This document shows, in pieces, positions 33,164-40,833 of a stretch of 64,000 nt of DNA (positions are counted from its first letter, which is position 1; each line of letters begins with the position of its first letter). A program made the position numbers and the translations under genes. Below the pieces are notes generated by a model that saw only the letters and a list, made by a program, of their open reading frames with translations, had not been told where the DNA came from and did not search any database. The stretch lies in contig OY762275.1 in assembly GCA_963665505.1 (NCBI GenBank), positions 620,001 through 684,000 of the forward strand, given 5' to 3'. This DNA is from QANA01 sp963665505. GTDB lineage: Bacteria; Bacillota; Clostridia; Christensenellales; Christensenellaceae.

Positions 33164-33385
33164 ATGTCGAGTGTTATAACGGGGGTAAGCGTCGGTGTGG
33201 TTATGCTCATAATCAATTCGGTCGCGGGGCACTTTCACGGGAAGAAAAACAAGGATCGCGAAGTGATTCACATGCTTTTAAAATCTACGCTGGTTCTGCT
33301 CGTGGCCTTGAAACGGTCTGGAATTGTAAATGGGGACTGTGATGAGATCCTCGATGAACTAAATGATTTTTTAATTAAAAAATAG
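33164..33385 (+). CDS. Small membrane protein of lysis cassette, 73 aa
   Basis: The start is ATG 33164 (MSSVITGVSVGVVML) behind TTAGGAGGGG. It has one N-terminal transmembrane helix and a charged C-terminal part (CDEILDELNDFLIKK). It lies directly after the endolysin. A holin-accessory or antiholin role is possible from position only. Confidence 0.65.
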   Translation: MSSVITGVSVGVVMLIINSVAGHFHGKKNKDREVIHMLLKSTLVLLVALKRSGIVNGDCDEILDELNDFLIKK

Positions 33386-33392
33386 GTGGCAT

Positions 33393-33677
33393 ATGAATAA
33401 ACGTTTTGCACTCAAGGTGCTTTTATTTGTTGCGGTCTATATCATATTTTTTACGGCCATCGTTCTATATTTAAAGTATCAGGTGGCGATGAATGCCACA
33501 GGGTATAGTACAGACCTTGAGCTGGACACTCTTGTTGAATGGACTTTTCGGCTCTTCGGTATCGAGGTGGGCGTGCTTATGTTAAAACGTATTGCGGAAA
33601 AAGTGGTGAGCGGGATAAAGCCACAGGCGCCGGCGGCGCATGAAGATGTTCCCGAGAAAGATGATATTGCAGGATAA
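33393..33677 (+). CDS. Membrane protein of lysis cassette, 94 aa
   Basis: It has two hydrophobic segments (ALKVLLFVAVYIIFFTAIVL and a second near TFRLFGIEVGVLMLKRI) and a polar Pro/Ala-rich tail. ATG 33393 follows AATAGGTGG. Its location between the endolysin and the holin-like gene suggests a lysis function; the family is not recognised. Confidence 0.65.
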   Translation: MNKRFALKVLLFVAVYIIFFTAIVLYLKYQVAMNATGYSTDLELDTLVEWTFRLFGIEVGVLMLKRIAEKVVSGIKPQAPAAHEDVPEKDDIAG

Positions 33678-33695
33678 AAAAAGGAGGAATAAAAG

Positions 33696-33989
33696 ATGGT
33701 GTTTTCATGGGATTATATTAGCAGTGTTGTGGGGGCAGGCGCGGTAACGGCCGTCATTGTCCAGGCGATCAAAAAAATAATCGGACATGACGTGAACGAG
33801 TGGTGGCTGCGTTTGTTGACGTTTGGCATCGGAGCAGTGCTATTGACAATCGGTACATGGGCAACAAGCGGCTTATCGTGGGATGGGTTGCTATTATGCC
33901 TTATAAACAGCGTGGCTGTTTTCTTTTCGGCCACAGGAGAATATCATGTGGTAAAAGACCTGTTCCCCGCAGAGGAAAGCAGCGAATAA
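33696..33989 (+). CDS. Holin-like protein, 97 aa
   Basis: Three transmembrane helices (ISSVVGAGAVTAVIVQAIKK; LLTFGIGAVLLTIGTWATSG; GLLLCLINSVAVFFSATGEY) and a short charged C-terminus match phage holin architecture. GTG/ATG choice: ATG 33696 has AAAGGAGGAAT. It is the last gene before a strong terminator. A truncated second copy of its 3' half lies at 34967-35137. Confidence 0.75.
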   Translation: MVFSWDYISSVVGAGAVTAVIVQAIKKIIGHDVNEWWLRLLTFGIGAVLLTIGTWATSGLSWDGLLLCLINSVAVFFSATGEYHVVKDLFPAEESSE

Positions 33990-33999
33990 GAATAGTGCA

Positions 34000-34034
34000 A
34001 AAGAGCAGACGTGTAGCACGCCTGCTCTTTTTTA
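34000..34034 (+). terminator. Terminator of the late operon
   Basis: AAGAGCAG (34001-34008) pairs with CTGCTCTT (34022-34029), followed by TTTT. It ends the lysis cassette. Confidence 0.85.
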
Positions 34035-34092
34035 CTTTTAGATAAAAATGCAATACAAAATCCTATTAAAACGGGACGTTGGGTCAATAAAC

Positions 34093-34482
34093 TTAACCTA
34101 ATTTCTCGTCTAAAGCATCTTGCAAAACCTTAGACAAACTCAAACCGGCATTTTTAGCTTTTGTGTCCATCCAGTGAGGCAATGAGACGGTGCGGCGGAT
34201 TGGGCGCGTATCATTTTCTCTGCGATATGCGTCTAAATCAACATCTATAAGCGAGACGAAGCCGCCTGCTTCGGATGTAATTTCATCCGGTTTGCTTGCG
34301 ACCGGTATAGTATGACCGCGCTCAATAGCAACGTCTAACCAAATAGCCAATACATCTTTTGCCATGTAGATTGCATTTTCTAATGTTTTTCCTTCTGTTA
34401 TGCATCCGCTTAAATCCGGAAAGCGTACTGTATAGCTTTTATCATCGTTTTGTATAAATATCGCTGGATAAATATAAACCAT
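34093..34482 (-). CDS. hicB: HicB-family antitoxin
   Basis: The N-terminal domain is HicB-like (YIYPAIFIQNDDKSYTVRFP, then DLSGCITEGKTLENAIYMAK). The C-terminus (RRTVSLPHWMDTKAKNAGLS ... LQDALDEKLG) is a DNA-binding ribbon-helix-helix-type segment used for autorepression. It lies downstream of the hicA toxin gene on the minus strand. In this family the antitoxin blocks HicA and the complex represses the promoter, here marked by TTACGTAA palindromes. ATG 34482 follows AAAGGAG. Confidence 0.92.
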   Translation of the reverse strand: MVYIYPAIFIQNDDKSYTVRFPDLSGCITEGKTLENAIYMAKDVLAIWLDVAIERGHTIPVASKPDEITSEAGGFVSLIDVDLDAYRRENDTRPIRRTVSLPHWMDTKAKNAGLSLSKVLQDALDEKLG

Positions 34483-34532
34483 GTGTTTTCTCCTTTATTC
34501 TATTTTTATATTTAACCCCAAAGGCTGGGGGC

Positions 34533-34712
34533 TTATTCAAGCCCCGCGTCTTTGAGAATGTTTTTTGCTGTTCTTTCATTTACTTCTCTATGTCTTGGAA
34601 TTGCAATCTGTTTTGCTGTTACTTTGTGAGCGTATATTGTGTGCTCGTTTCCTTCTCTGACTTTTTCATAACCTCCTTTCCTTAACTTTTTTATTAAGTC
34701 TCTTCGTTTCAT
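34533..34712 (-). CDS. hicA: HicA-family mRNA interferase toxin, 59 aa
   Basis: The reading frame runs from ATG 34712 (MKRRDLIKKLRKGGYEKVRE) to TAA 34533-34535. It shows the dsRBD-like HicA fold with the catalytic His in GNEHTIYAH and the conserved AIPRHREVNERTAKNILKDA. HicA cleaves mRNA when free of HicB. A GAGAGGAG site precedes it. The toxin-first order is usual for hicAB. It is small enough to be missed by length-filtered gene calling. Confidence 0.92.
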   Translation of the reverse strand: MKRRDLIKKLRKGGYEKVREGNEHTIYAHKVTAKQIAIPRHREVNERTAKNILKDAGLE

Positions 34713-34738
34713 TATGTTCTCCTCTCTCTTACAATTAT

Positions 34739-34782
34739 ATTATATTACGTAAATTACGTAATGTCAAGTGTTTTTTACGTAA
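34739..34782 (-). promoter_or_regulatory. hicAB promoter with three TTACGTAA operators
   Basis: On the minus strand TTGACA (34767-34762) and TATAAT (34744-34739) are both perfect consensus and separated by exactly 17 bp. That spacer consists of two TTACGTAA palindromes (34754-34761 and 34745-34752) joined by one T. A third TTACGTAA lies upstream at 34775-34782. Binding of the HicB complex would cover the polymerase site, so this is a strong promoter with tight autoregulation. Confidence 0.85.
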
Positions 34783-34966
34783 TTTTGCATGTTTTTATAA
34801 AAATTTTATACACAAAATAAAAGGGGTTATTAACCCCTTTTTTAACCCCTTTTTATGTGATTTGTGCGTAACTTGTTTTGTGTGATGGTTGCAGAAACGC
34901 TTTAAATAGGAATTTTCGGATGCATGAGAAATGCTAAAAACTCCGCTGTAAAGACTGCGGCTTATA

Positions 34967-35137
34967 GTGTTTGTGATCGGTACAGCGTTGCTGACAGTTG
35001 GCCGTGCGATTACGGCAGGGCTTACGTGGGATGGGCTTTTACTCTGTGTGATAAATGGCGTCGCTGTGTTTTTCTCGGCAACAGGAGAATATCATACTAT
35101 TAAGGATCTTTTTCCGACAGAAGAAAGCAGCGAGTGA
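34967..35137 (+). pseudogene. Truncated second holin copy
   Basis: In one open frame the translation reads VFVIGTALLTVGRAITAGLT, then WDGLLLCVINGVAVFFSATG and the end TEESSE. It matches the last two thirds of the holin at 33696-33989 (ending AEESSE), with a similar terminator after it. The 5' part, including the first transmembrane helix and ribosome site, is missing. hicAB lies between the intact and truncated copies. Confidence 0.8.
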
Positions 35138-35148
35138 AAAATGTGAAA

Positions 35149-35176
35149 GAGGCAGGCATGTAATGTGCCTGCTTTT
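35149..35176 (+). terminator. Terminator after truncated holin
   Basis: GGCAGGCA and TGTGCCTGC form a stem followed by TTTTT, parallel to the terminator after the intact holin. Confidence 0.75.
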
Positions 35177-35181
35177 TGCTA

Positions 35182-35922
35182 TCATATTTTTTCATACAAT
35201 TTTTCACACACGTCTTCATAGTATTTAAGATCTTTGCTAATATCAATTTTAATATATTCTTCTTTTATGCATCCTATCGCTAAAAATAAAAGACGATAAA
35301 TAGTTAGTAATAGTATTCTGAGACATTTAATATCATCTAAATCCTCTGTAAGGTCAAACGCAACTATTTTGTCATTTCCTATTTTAGCTTTTCTCAATAA
35401 ATTGTTAATATGGACATGATCTTCCCCACACAAATAAGTATAAAAATAAAAATACTCATCTTCTAATTTAGTGTCTAGTGCTAAGTCTTTTAGAGAAAAC
35501 ATTTTGCTATTTTGTGTTTGATTTTGTTTTTTTAGACCCATATATGTGGGTTGTATGTTGGGAATTTTACTACGAGCTTCTTTAAAAATCTTTGGATAGC
35601 GTAGGAGATTCTTATAAAGCTTTTCTCTGCGCCTATTATCTGAATTTAATAGTTCCTTACCAAAATTATCTTTTTCCAAGTTCATTTTCAAATATAATAG
35701 AAGTTCAATTAGTGTTCGAGCAATTGATTTAATTGCCTCTATCAGTCCTTTTTCGGCTAGAACGAGTATTGCCTGCACAAGGGATTCAATTTTTAAGTAC
35801 AAGGCACTAGCTAATATTCCTTTTGGATCTTCACTTTTTATGTCAAAATGGTTTATTAATCTAAACGCATATTCATCAAAGTGCTTGCAAGCTGATATTA
35901 TTTCATTTGTTGTTTGATTCAT
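35182..35922 (-). CDS. DUF5677-like accessory protein, 246 aa
   Basis: An all-helical, AT-rich gene. The pattern SIARTLIELLLYLKMNLE, followed later by YFYFYTYLCGEDHVHINNLL, resembles DUF5677 proteins, which occur sporadically on mobile elements and have no known activity. It starts at ATG 35922 behind AACAAGGAG. It shares strand and base composition with the HEPN gene upstream (36110-37060), so the two may form one accessory unit. The family call is tentative. Confidence 0.55.
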   Translation of the reverse strand: MNQTTNEIISACKHFDEYAFRLINHFDIKSEDPKGILASALYLKIESLVQAILVLAEKGLIEAIKSIARTLIELLLYLKMNLEKDNFGKELLNSDNRRREKLYKNLLRYPKIFKEARSKIPNIQPTYMGLKKQNQTQNSKMFSLKDLALDTKLEDEYFYFYTYLCGEDHVHINNLLRKAKIGNDKIVAFDLTEDLDDIKCLRILLLTIYRLLFLAIGCIKEEYIKIDISKDLKYYEDVCEKLYEKI

Positions 35923-36109
35923 TGGAATCTCCTTGTTATTAATAATATAATCTTATATGCTGTTCGCATCGCTAAATTATTACTTTTTTGTACTCTGCTA
36001 GTCACCTTAGTATTTTTTCTTTGTAGTAAAGTATTCCATGTCACAAAGAGAAAAGTACTAATATGAGTCTATATACTTCATAAAGTATATGATCGTCGAC
36101 GTAGTTTTT

Positions 36110-37060
36110 TCAACTCTGTGTTAAATAATCTATTTCTAACAAATCGCTCTCCAATGACTTAATTAAGCTTTTTTTATCAACGCCTGTAGATATATATTTA
36201 ATTAAAGCTCGTCGAACACATTCCCTCAAAAACAAAATGTCTTTATTTGATATTTCGCTATAGTCACCGTCATGAACAAAATCAGAGCGTTTTTTGTAGC
36301 AAGAAAACAATTTTCTATAACAATCTATCCGTTCTGGTTTTGTATCAAAAAGAAAAACGGCACATCTCTTTGAAAGTTTTTTTTGCTTACCGTTCTCCTT
36401 GTTTATGAAAAGAATTTCAAGACAGGTTATCAGTAGGGCAACTGATACAAAATTTTTCTGGTGATATGATAAATCATAGTATATATGGCAGCTATTAAGC
36501 AGTTTATCCGCTAACGGAAAGTTTATTTGTAGTATATCTGCGTTTAGTATTCTGATTTTCTCATCAGTACAACTAAACTTCTGTATCGTTTGTGTTGCCA
36601 TTGCTTCACCGATAGGTATTAGAGAAGAAAAGCTCCAATCCATTTTTGTTTTTCCTAGCCACTGTGTTTCACGTTGCATTCCTATTGAAAGCTTTTTAAA
36701 ACGTACAGGGGCTTCCACAAAAAGCCGTATTGCTCTAATCTTATCATCAAGGTATTTGAGTATGTAGTCACACATATTATCGTAATATTTTTTTGCTTCC
36801 TTCTGTGCTAATTTAATCTGTATTTTTTTAAAAACACAAATAACGTCAAGCGATTCATCAATTCTTGCTTGTCCATATTCTCGGCGCAGACCGAGCTCAT
36901 CAGTTTCGAAGATTGTATCAAGGTGATCTTTCATAGGCATTAAAGATTTCCTTTGAAAGGAAAAAGCATCACCAAGTTGTACTTTTAAAATGGAGTCATC
37001 TGCTCCAAAAACTACCGCACATATTACAAGGTTGTAGTTTATTAAATTATCATCATCCAT
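36110..37060 (-). CDS. Apea-like HEPN-domain protein, 316 aa
   Basis: The C-terminal third resembles Apea-like HEPN domains: ALLITCLEILFINKENGKQK, then LSKRCAVFLF, YRKLFSCYKKRSDFVHDGDY. RSDFVH is the R-x4-H motif of HEPN ribonucleases (R and H of the active site). The N-terminal part (FGADDSILKVQLGDAFSFQR) is unassigned and could be a sensor. ATG 37060 follows AGAAGG. HEPN proteins of this sort act in abortive infection and toxin systems by cutting RNA; here that role is inferred. Confidence 0.65.
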   Translation of the reverse strand: MDDDNLINYNLVICAVVFGADDSILKVQLGDAFSFQRKSLMPMKDHLDTIFETDELGLRREYGQARIDESLDVICVFKKIQIKLAQKEAKKYYDNMCDYILKYLDDKIRAIRLFVEAPVRFKKLSIGMQRETQWLGKTKMDWSFSSLIPIGEAMATQTIQKFSCTDEKIRILNADILQINFPLADKLLNSCHIYYDLSYHQKNFVSVALLITCLEILFINKENGKQKKLSKRCAVFLFDTKPERIDCYRKLFSCYKKRSDFVHDGDYSEISNKDILFLRECVRRALIKYISTGVDKKSLIKSLESDLLEIDYLTQS

Positions 37061-37431
37061 AATTGACCTTCTTTACTTACTCTAATTCATATTTTACGAT
37101 TTAAAATGAAAACACGCAACATATAGCGATCAAACAACTTTGAGTAATTTCTTCCGGAGTTTTCTTCTGCAGAAAATTAATAAAAATGATATTTCCGTGT
37201 TACGTTTTGTAAAAAAGAGGAAATTAATGTACGAACGTATAATTTAAAAATATATAATAAAAAAGGAAGGAATAGCTGTGAAATAGGGGACGCTACTCCG
37301 GGAATGTTGCTACATGGACAGTCGAGTATGAGCTCTCGCCGGCATAAAATAAGCACTAAAATAGATTTTATGTTCATTAAAAGGTATACTTGACAAGTGA
37401 TTATACAATAAAATAGAAAGATAAAAGATAT
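37061..37431. other. Intergenic region between divergent HEPN genes
   Basis: About 370 bases without a supported gene, lying between the divergently transcribed Apea-like HEPN and Abi_2 genes, so it must hold both promoters. TTGACA (about 37391-37396) precedes the Abi_2 gene. A short island at about 37287-37345 is less AT-rich than its surroundings and encodes at most a 29-residue frame (MLLHGQSSMSSRRHK at the start) with no ribosome site. Confidence 0.4.
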
Positions 37432-38409
37432 ATGAATAAATTAACCATCCAACAACAAATCGAGCATATGAAAAGCAAAGGGATATTATTTAATGTTATT
37501 TCTGAAGAAGACGCACGGCAATATTTACTAGACAATAATTACTATTTTCGTTTAAAAGCATATGCAAAAAATTTTGATAAATATCCTGCCGGAGAGCATA
37601 AGAACCAATACGTAAAACTTGAATTTGCATATTTAAAGGAAATGGCTATTATAGATATGCAGCTACGTTTTGTCTTACTAAGTATGGCCATAGATATAGA
37701 ACACTATATAAAAAAACAATTAATTAACGATGTAGTCCAAGAAAAAAATGAAGATGGTTGTAATTTAGTTAAAAAAACTTTTACTGACGATCAGATATTT
37801 GAAATATGCGAAAAAAAGAAAGAAAAAAGTGTTTGTAGAGATTTGATTATAAAACATGAAGAAGAAGATTGGACTGTATGGAGTTTGGTGGAGATACTAT
37901 CTTTTGCAAACACTATTAGACTATATAATAATTTCTATAGATTGTATCCCAAACCACAAAAAATGAATATATCTAATTTATTATATTCAGTTAAGAGTTT
38001 AAGAAATGCGACGGCTCATAACAATTGCATTTTAAACAGTATTAAAAAAAGTTATACCTCAACTAAGCAAATTTTAAACATAGGGCTTTTTAATGATATA
38101 ATAAAGGCGGGATTTATAGATGCCAACTATGATAGGAAACATATAGATGGGGAGTTCCATGTTACTTGTGAAAGATTAAAAAAAAGAATGAAAAATTTAG
38201 TTATTAATGATTTTATTGCGACAATAGTTGCATATAAACGAATAGTTTCTAGTGAAGAATTAAAGAAATATAGGTTTGGGGAATTGAAAGATTTTTTTGA
38301 TGGTAGGATGCTTAAACATAAAAACTTTTTTGAAAAAAATACTAGTTTAGTAACAACATATAAGATATTGAAAAAATTTATTGACTTTTCTTTAGAAAAT
38401 GACATATAA
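37432..38409 (+). CDS. Abi_2 family (AbiD/AbiF-like) HEPN abortive infection protein, 325 aa
   Basis: A full-length Abi_2 protein. The N-terminus has the family pattern TIQQQIEHMKSKGILF, then YLLDNNYYFRLKAYAKNF. The middle has LRFVLLSMAIDIEHYIKKQL and VWSLVEILSFANTIRLYNNF. The HEPN active motif is R-x4-H in LRNATAHN. By family these proteins stop phage growth by abortive infection, probably through RNA cleavage, and would protect the lysogen. It is very AT-rich, at the outer edge of the prophage, and transcribed independently of the late genes. Confidence 0.85.
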   Translation: MNKLTIQQQIEHMKSKGILFNVISEEDARQYLLDNNYYFRLKAYAKNFDKYPAGEHKNQYVKLEFAYLKEMAIIDMQLRFVLLSMAIDIEHYIKKQLINDVVQEKNEDGCNLVKKTFTDDQIFEICEKKKEKSVCRDLIIKHEEEDWTVWSLVEILSFANTIRLYNNFYRLYPKPQKMNISNLLYSVKSLRNATAHNNCILNSIKKSYTSTKQILNIGLFNDIIKAGFIDANYDRKHIDGEFHVTCERLKKRMKNLVINDFIATIVAYKRIVSSEELKKYRFGELKDFFDGRMLKHKNFFEKNTSLVTTYKILKKFIDFSLENDI

Positions 38410-38670
38410 TATGAATGATGAACAAAAAGTATTTTTATTTTTTGCGGAGCTGGTGCATGCATCGGCTCTATTTTTTGTTGACAATTAATAAAAAACCAAT
38501 GTGTTTTTCGCGTGGTATTTTATTCTAAAATACCAAGTACTCTTTAGATTTCGATCGAAACCCCGAATACAATTCTTCTCTACTTACGGACAGGAGAAAC
38601 GTTATATGCCCCTCGCCTCCACTCACTTTAGTCCTGTTCTGCATACGATTAGCAAAGCAATGAATAGAAA

Positions 38671-38705
38671 AAGGAGCTGGCATCTGATGTACAGCTCCCT
38701 TTTTG
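38671..38705 (+). terminator. Rho-independent terminator near prophage right end
   Basis: GGAGCTG (38673-38679) and CAGCTCC (38692-38698) form a stem followed by CTTTTTG. Confidence 0.75.
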
Positions 38706-38798
38706 TATGCAATTTTGCAGCTTTAGATAAGAAATTTTAGAAACAAAACAGGCGATTTTTTAACCCATATTGAAAAAGCTTGTTTTTCTGCTTCGTAT

Positions 38799-38822
38799 TT
38801 TCGTGTTGCATTTCGTGTTGCA
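38799..38822 (+). repeat. Tandem 12-bp repeat, possible integrase arm sites
   Basis: Two directly adjacent identical copies of TTTCGTGTTGCA lie about 150 bases from the tRNA 3' end. Short direct repeats beside an attachment site often bind the arm domain of tyrosine integrases; this is inference. Confidence 0.4.
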
Positions 38823-38938
38823 TTTTATCCTAAAACAGTATATTTTTCTCTAAAACATATGGAACAACATATAAAAATTTTAGAAAAATCAACTGCCGGG
38901 GAATGGCTCTATAAAAGGGAAATTTCAGAAAACCGCAT

Positions 38939-38969
38939 AAAAAGGGCCATTCCTTCGAATGGCCCTTTT
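38939..38969 (-). terminator. Terminator of tRNA-Val
   Basis: On the minus strand AAAAGGGCCATTC and GAATGGCCCTTTTT form a strong hairpin directly after the tRNA CCA end. Confidence 0.85.
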
Positions 38970-39044
38970 GGTGGAGACAGCTGGACTCGAACCAGTGACC
39001 CCTTGCGTGTGAAGCAAGTGCTCTCCCAGCTGAGCTATGCCTCC
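38969..39044 (-). tRNA. tRNA-Val (anticodon CAC)
   Basis: The minus strand reads GGAGGCA at the 5' end, a D-arm with AGCTCAGCTGGGAGAGC, an anticodon arm CTTGC-TTCACAC-GCAAG giving anticodon CAC (valine, codon GUG), a T-arm with GGTTCGAGTCC, and the acceptor ending TGTCTCCA with CCA encoded. Acceptor pairing is complete apart from one G-U. Its 3' end points to the prophage, which makes it a likely integration site, although no tRNA fragment is seen at the other end because that end is outside the window. Confidence 0.95.
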
Positions 39045-39169
39045 GACAGAGTGCGGCTTCCAGCCGCAGAACAAATTATAGCATAAAAGCGCGGGCGGGT
39101 AAACAAGTTTTTCAAAAATCTTTGATTGTTGGCTTTCCCGGATAACCTGCTCGGCGGGGAATACGGCGT

Positions 39170-40069
39170 CTATTTGATGGTCTTGGGATACACGCCCGTG
39201 CTTTGCAACGCCAGCAGCCCTTCGGAGACCAAGGCCTGGTCCTGCGGATAGGTCATGCCCATCCAGGTGCTTTTGGAAAGCAACATGTCCACTTCCAGCT
39301 TTTTGGCTTTCAGCAGTTGGTCAACCATGGTGGGCAGCGGATATTCGCTGGTGATATCGTCCGCAGGCAGACTCTTTAGAAAAGCGTCGAAATAGGCTGT
39401 GGCGACCGGGAAGATCGCAGGGGAGAACCCCCAGAAATTCATAGAAACGGTACTCTCTCCGTCTAAAACTTCTCCTTGCGGGCCGTTATCGGTGCTGCGG
39501 ATCGTTCCATCCGGAAATAGGGAGATTTTATAGGTTTCGATCACTTTAGACAGTTTGCCGTCTTTCACATGGCAGACACCGCGTGTGACGGCGCCGTTTT
39601 TGGAAACTGTATTTTTGAGCGCGTATCCCACCATACATGCTTTTTGAGCGGTGAGCTTGTCCAAATAGCCGGCCAAAGTTTCAAACGCATCCCGGCCGTA
39701 ATAATCGTCCGCGTTTATGATGGCAAAAGGTTCCCTTATGGCGCCTTTGGCCGCGAGCATGGCATGTACGGTACCCAGCATCTTTGTGCGGTTCTGTGGG
39801 ATATGATAAAAATCCGGGAGATAGGCGTCGTCCTGGAAAGCGTAAAGCACAGCGGCCTTTTTAGAGGCCGGATCTCCTATGCGTACACGAAAATCTTCTT
39901 CGATGGAATGTTTGATGATAAATACGATTTTATCAAACCCTGCCGTGACGGCGTCATATACCGCGTAATCGATCAAAGCTTCGCCGTTGGGCCCTACCGG
40001 TGCGATCTGTTTGATCCCGCCATATCGTTGGCCCAAGCCGGCTGCCAGAACCATCAGTGTCTTATGCAT
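39170..40069 (-). CDS. Sugar-phosphate nucleotidyltransferase family protein, 299 aa
   Basis: This is an NTP_transferase-fold enzyme with the N-terminal nucleotide-binding signature LAAGLGQRYGGIKQ, the metal/nucleotide motif INADDYYG and a downstream LPADDITSEYPLP. Such enzymes transfer a nucleoside monophosphate to a sugar phosphate. ATG 40069 is chosen because GGAGGTACC lies just upstream; longer readings lack a site. The closest-known members are UTP- or dTTP-glucose-1-phosphate-like enzymes, but the sugar cannot be told from sequence. It stands alone on the minus strand. Confidence 0.8.
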   Translation of the reverse strand: MHKTLMVLAAGLGQRYGGIKQIAPVGPNGEALIDYAVYDAVTAGFDKIVFIIKHSIEEDFRVRIGDPASKKAAVLYAFQDDAYLPDFYHIPQNRTKMLGTVHAMLAAKGAIREPFAIINADDYYGRDAFETLAGYLDKLTAQKACMVGYALKNTVSKNGAVTRGVCHVKDGKLSKVIETYKISLFPDGTIRSTDNGPQGEVLDGESTVSMNFWGFSPAIFPVATAYFDAFLKSLPADDITSEYPLPTMVDQLLKAKKLEVDMLLSKSTWMGMTYPQDQALVSEGLLALQSTGVYPKTIK

Positions 40070-40221
40070 GTATGGTACCTCCGGTTTTATGTCGTTGCCG
40101 CTCCCGTGCAAGCCTGCGCAGGGATGGTTTACCAAAAGTATAACACACTCTTGGGCAATCTTCCATGGCAGGCGATGCGGAAATCGGGAGGAGAGAAAAA
40201 GGCGGCCGTCTTTCAGGATTT

Positions 40222-40587
40222 TTAATGTTGCAGCAGATGTTCTTTGATTTTTGCAAAAGTTTGTTCGCTGATGACGTGTTCCATACGGCAGGCGTCCTCC
40301 GCGGCGGTCTTGGGGTCTACCCCCAGGGCGACCAGGCACTTGGCGAGAATCGTATGGCGTTCATATACGTCGGAAGCTTTTGCTTCCCCTCTATCGGTCA
40401 GTGTGATACATCCCTGCGCATCGATCGCGATATAGCCGTTTGCTTTCAGGATCCCCATAGCGCGGCTGATACTGGGTTTGGAGAACCCCAGTTCGTTTGC
40501 GACGTCGACCGACCGGACGCTCCGGTTTCTTTTCTGCAGGATCAGAATGGTTTCCAAATAATCTTCGCCGGATTTCTGTATTTTCAT
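40222..40587 (-). CDS. DtxR/MntR-family metal-dependent repressor, 121 aa
   Basis: The N-terminal winged helix is clear: MKIQKSGEDYLETILILQKR, then VDVANELGFSKPSISRAMGI and the wing ITLTDRGEAKA. The dimerisation/metal domain contains the expected ligands (ERHTILAKCLVALG, EDACRMEHVIS). At 121 residues it lacks the SH3-like third domain, as MntR-type members do. It is divergent from the feo operon, whose upstream region carries matching palindromes, so it probably represses iron uptake when metal is plentiful. ATG 40587 has AAAAGGAGG. Confidence 0.88.
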   Translation of the reverse strand: MKIQKSGEDYLETILILQKRNRSVRSVDVANELGFSKPSISRAMGILKANGYIAIDAQGCITLTDRGEAKASDVYERHTILAKCLVALGVDPKTAAEDACRMEHVISEQTFAKIKEHLLQH

Positions 40588-40723
40588 GGGCCCTCCTTTT
40601 GACGGAAAAAATCTTTAATTTTATTATAACTTGCCTGCTTCTTTCTTTCAATACGCCGCATAAGATGGTAGGGGTGGGCATTGAGGCTGCCCTGTGAAGT
40701 TTATAAATTGTTTAAAATATATA

Positions 40724-40816
40724 TTGACATTTTATCTGTGCGGCAGTAAACTTTAAAGAAGGAGTTAGCGATACCTAACTCCTTATAGCGGGTCTTTGAG
40801 TTAGCTATTGCTAACT
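40724..40816 (+). promoter_or_regulatory. feo promoter with two DtxR-like operators
   Basis: TTGACA (40724-40729), a 17-base spacer and TAAACT (40747-40752) form the promoter. Two inverted repeats follow: GGAGTTAG-CGATAC-CTAACTCC (40761-40782) and GTTAGC-TATT-GCTAAC (40800-40815). They share the GTTAG/CTAAC half-site with the palindrome before feoB. This resembles known DtxR-family boxes and fits control by the divergent regulator. Confidence 0.8.
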
Positions 40817-40833
40817 AATGAGAGGAGAAAAAC

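Larger units (their letters stand above)
38410..38968. other. Non-coding right end of the prophage
   Basis: About 560 bases without a supported gene. It holds a weak hairpin with T-run at about 38444-38477, a good terminator at 38671-38705, a tandem 12-bp repeat (38799-38822) and the tRNA terminator at its right edge. The switch from AT-rich accessory DNA to chromosomal composition occurs here, so the prophage boundary is placed within it or at the tRNA 3' end. Confidence 0.5.

Noticed and set aside
1..38968. Prophage integrase
   Set aside because: No tyrosine or serine recombinase motif was found in any frame of the prophage part, so none is annotated; it is expected outside the window.
38859..39086. 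75-aa plus-strand frame across the tRNA
   Set aside because: It reads through the tRNA-Val gene on the opposite strand and its end (SWTRTSDPLRVKQVLSQLSY) is the familiar spurious translation of a tRNA.
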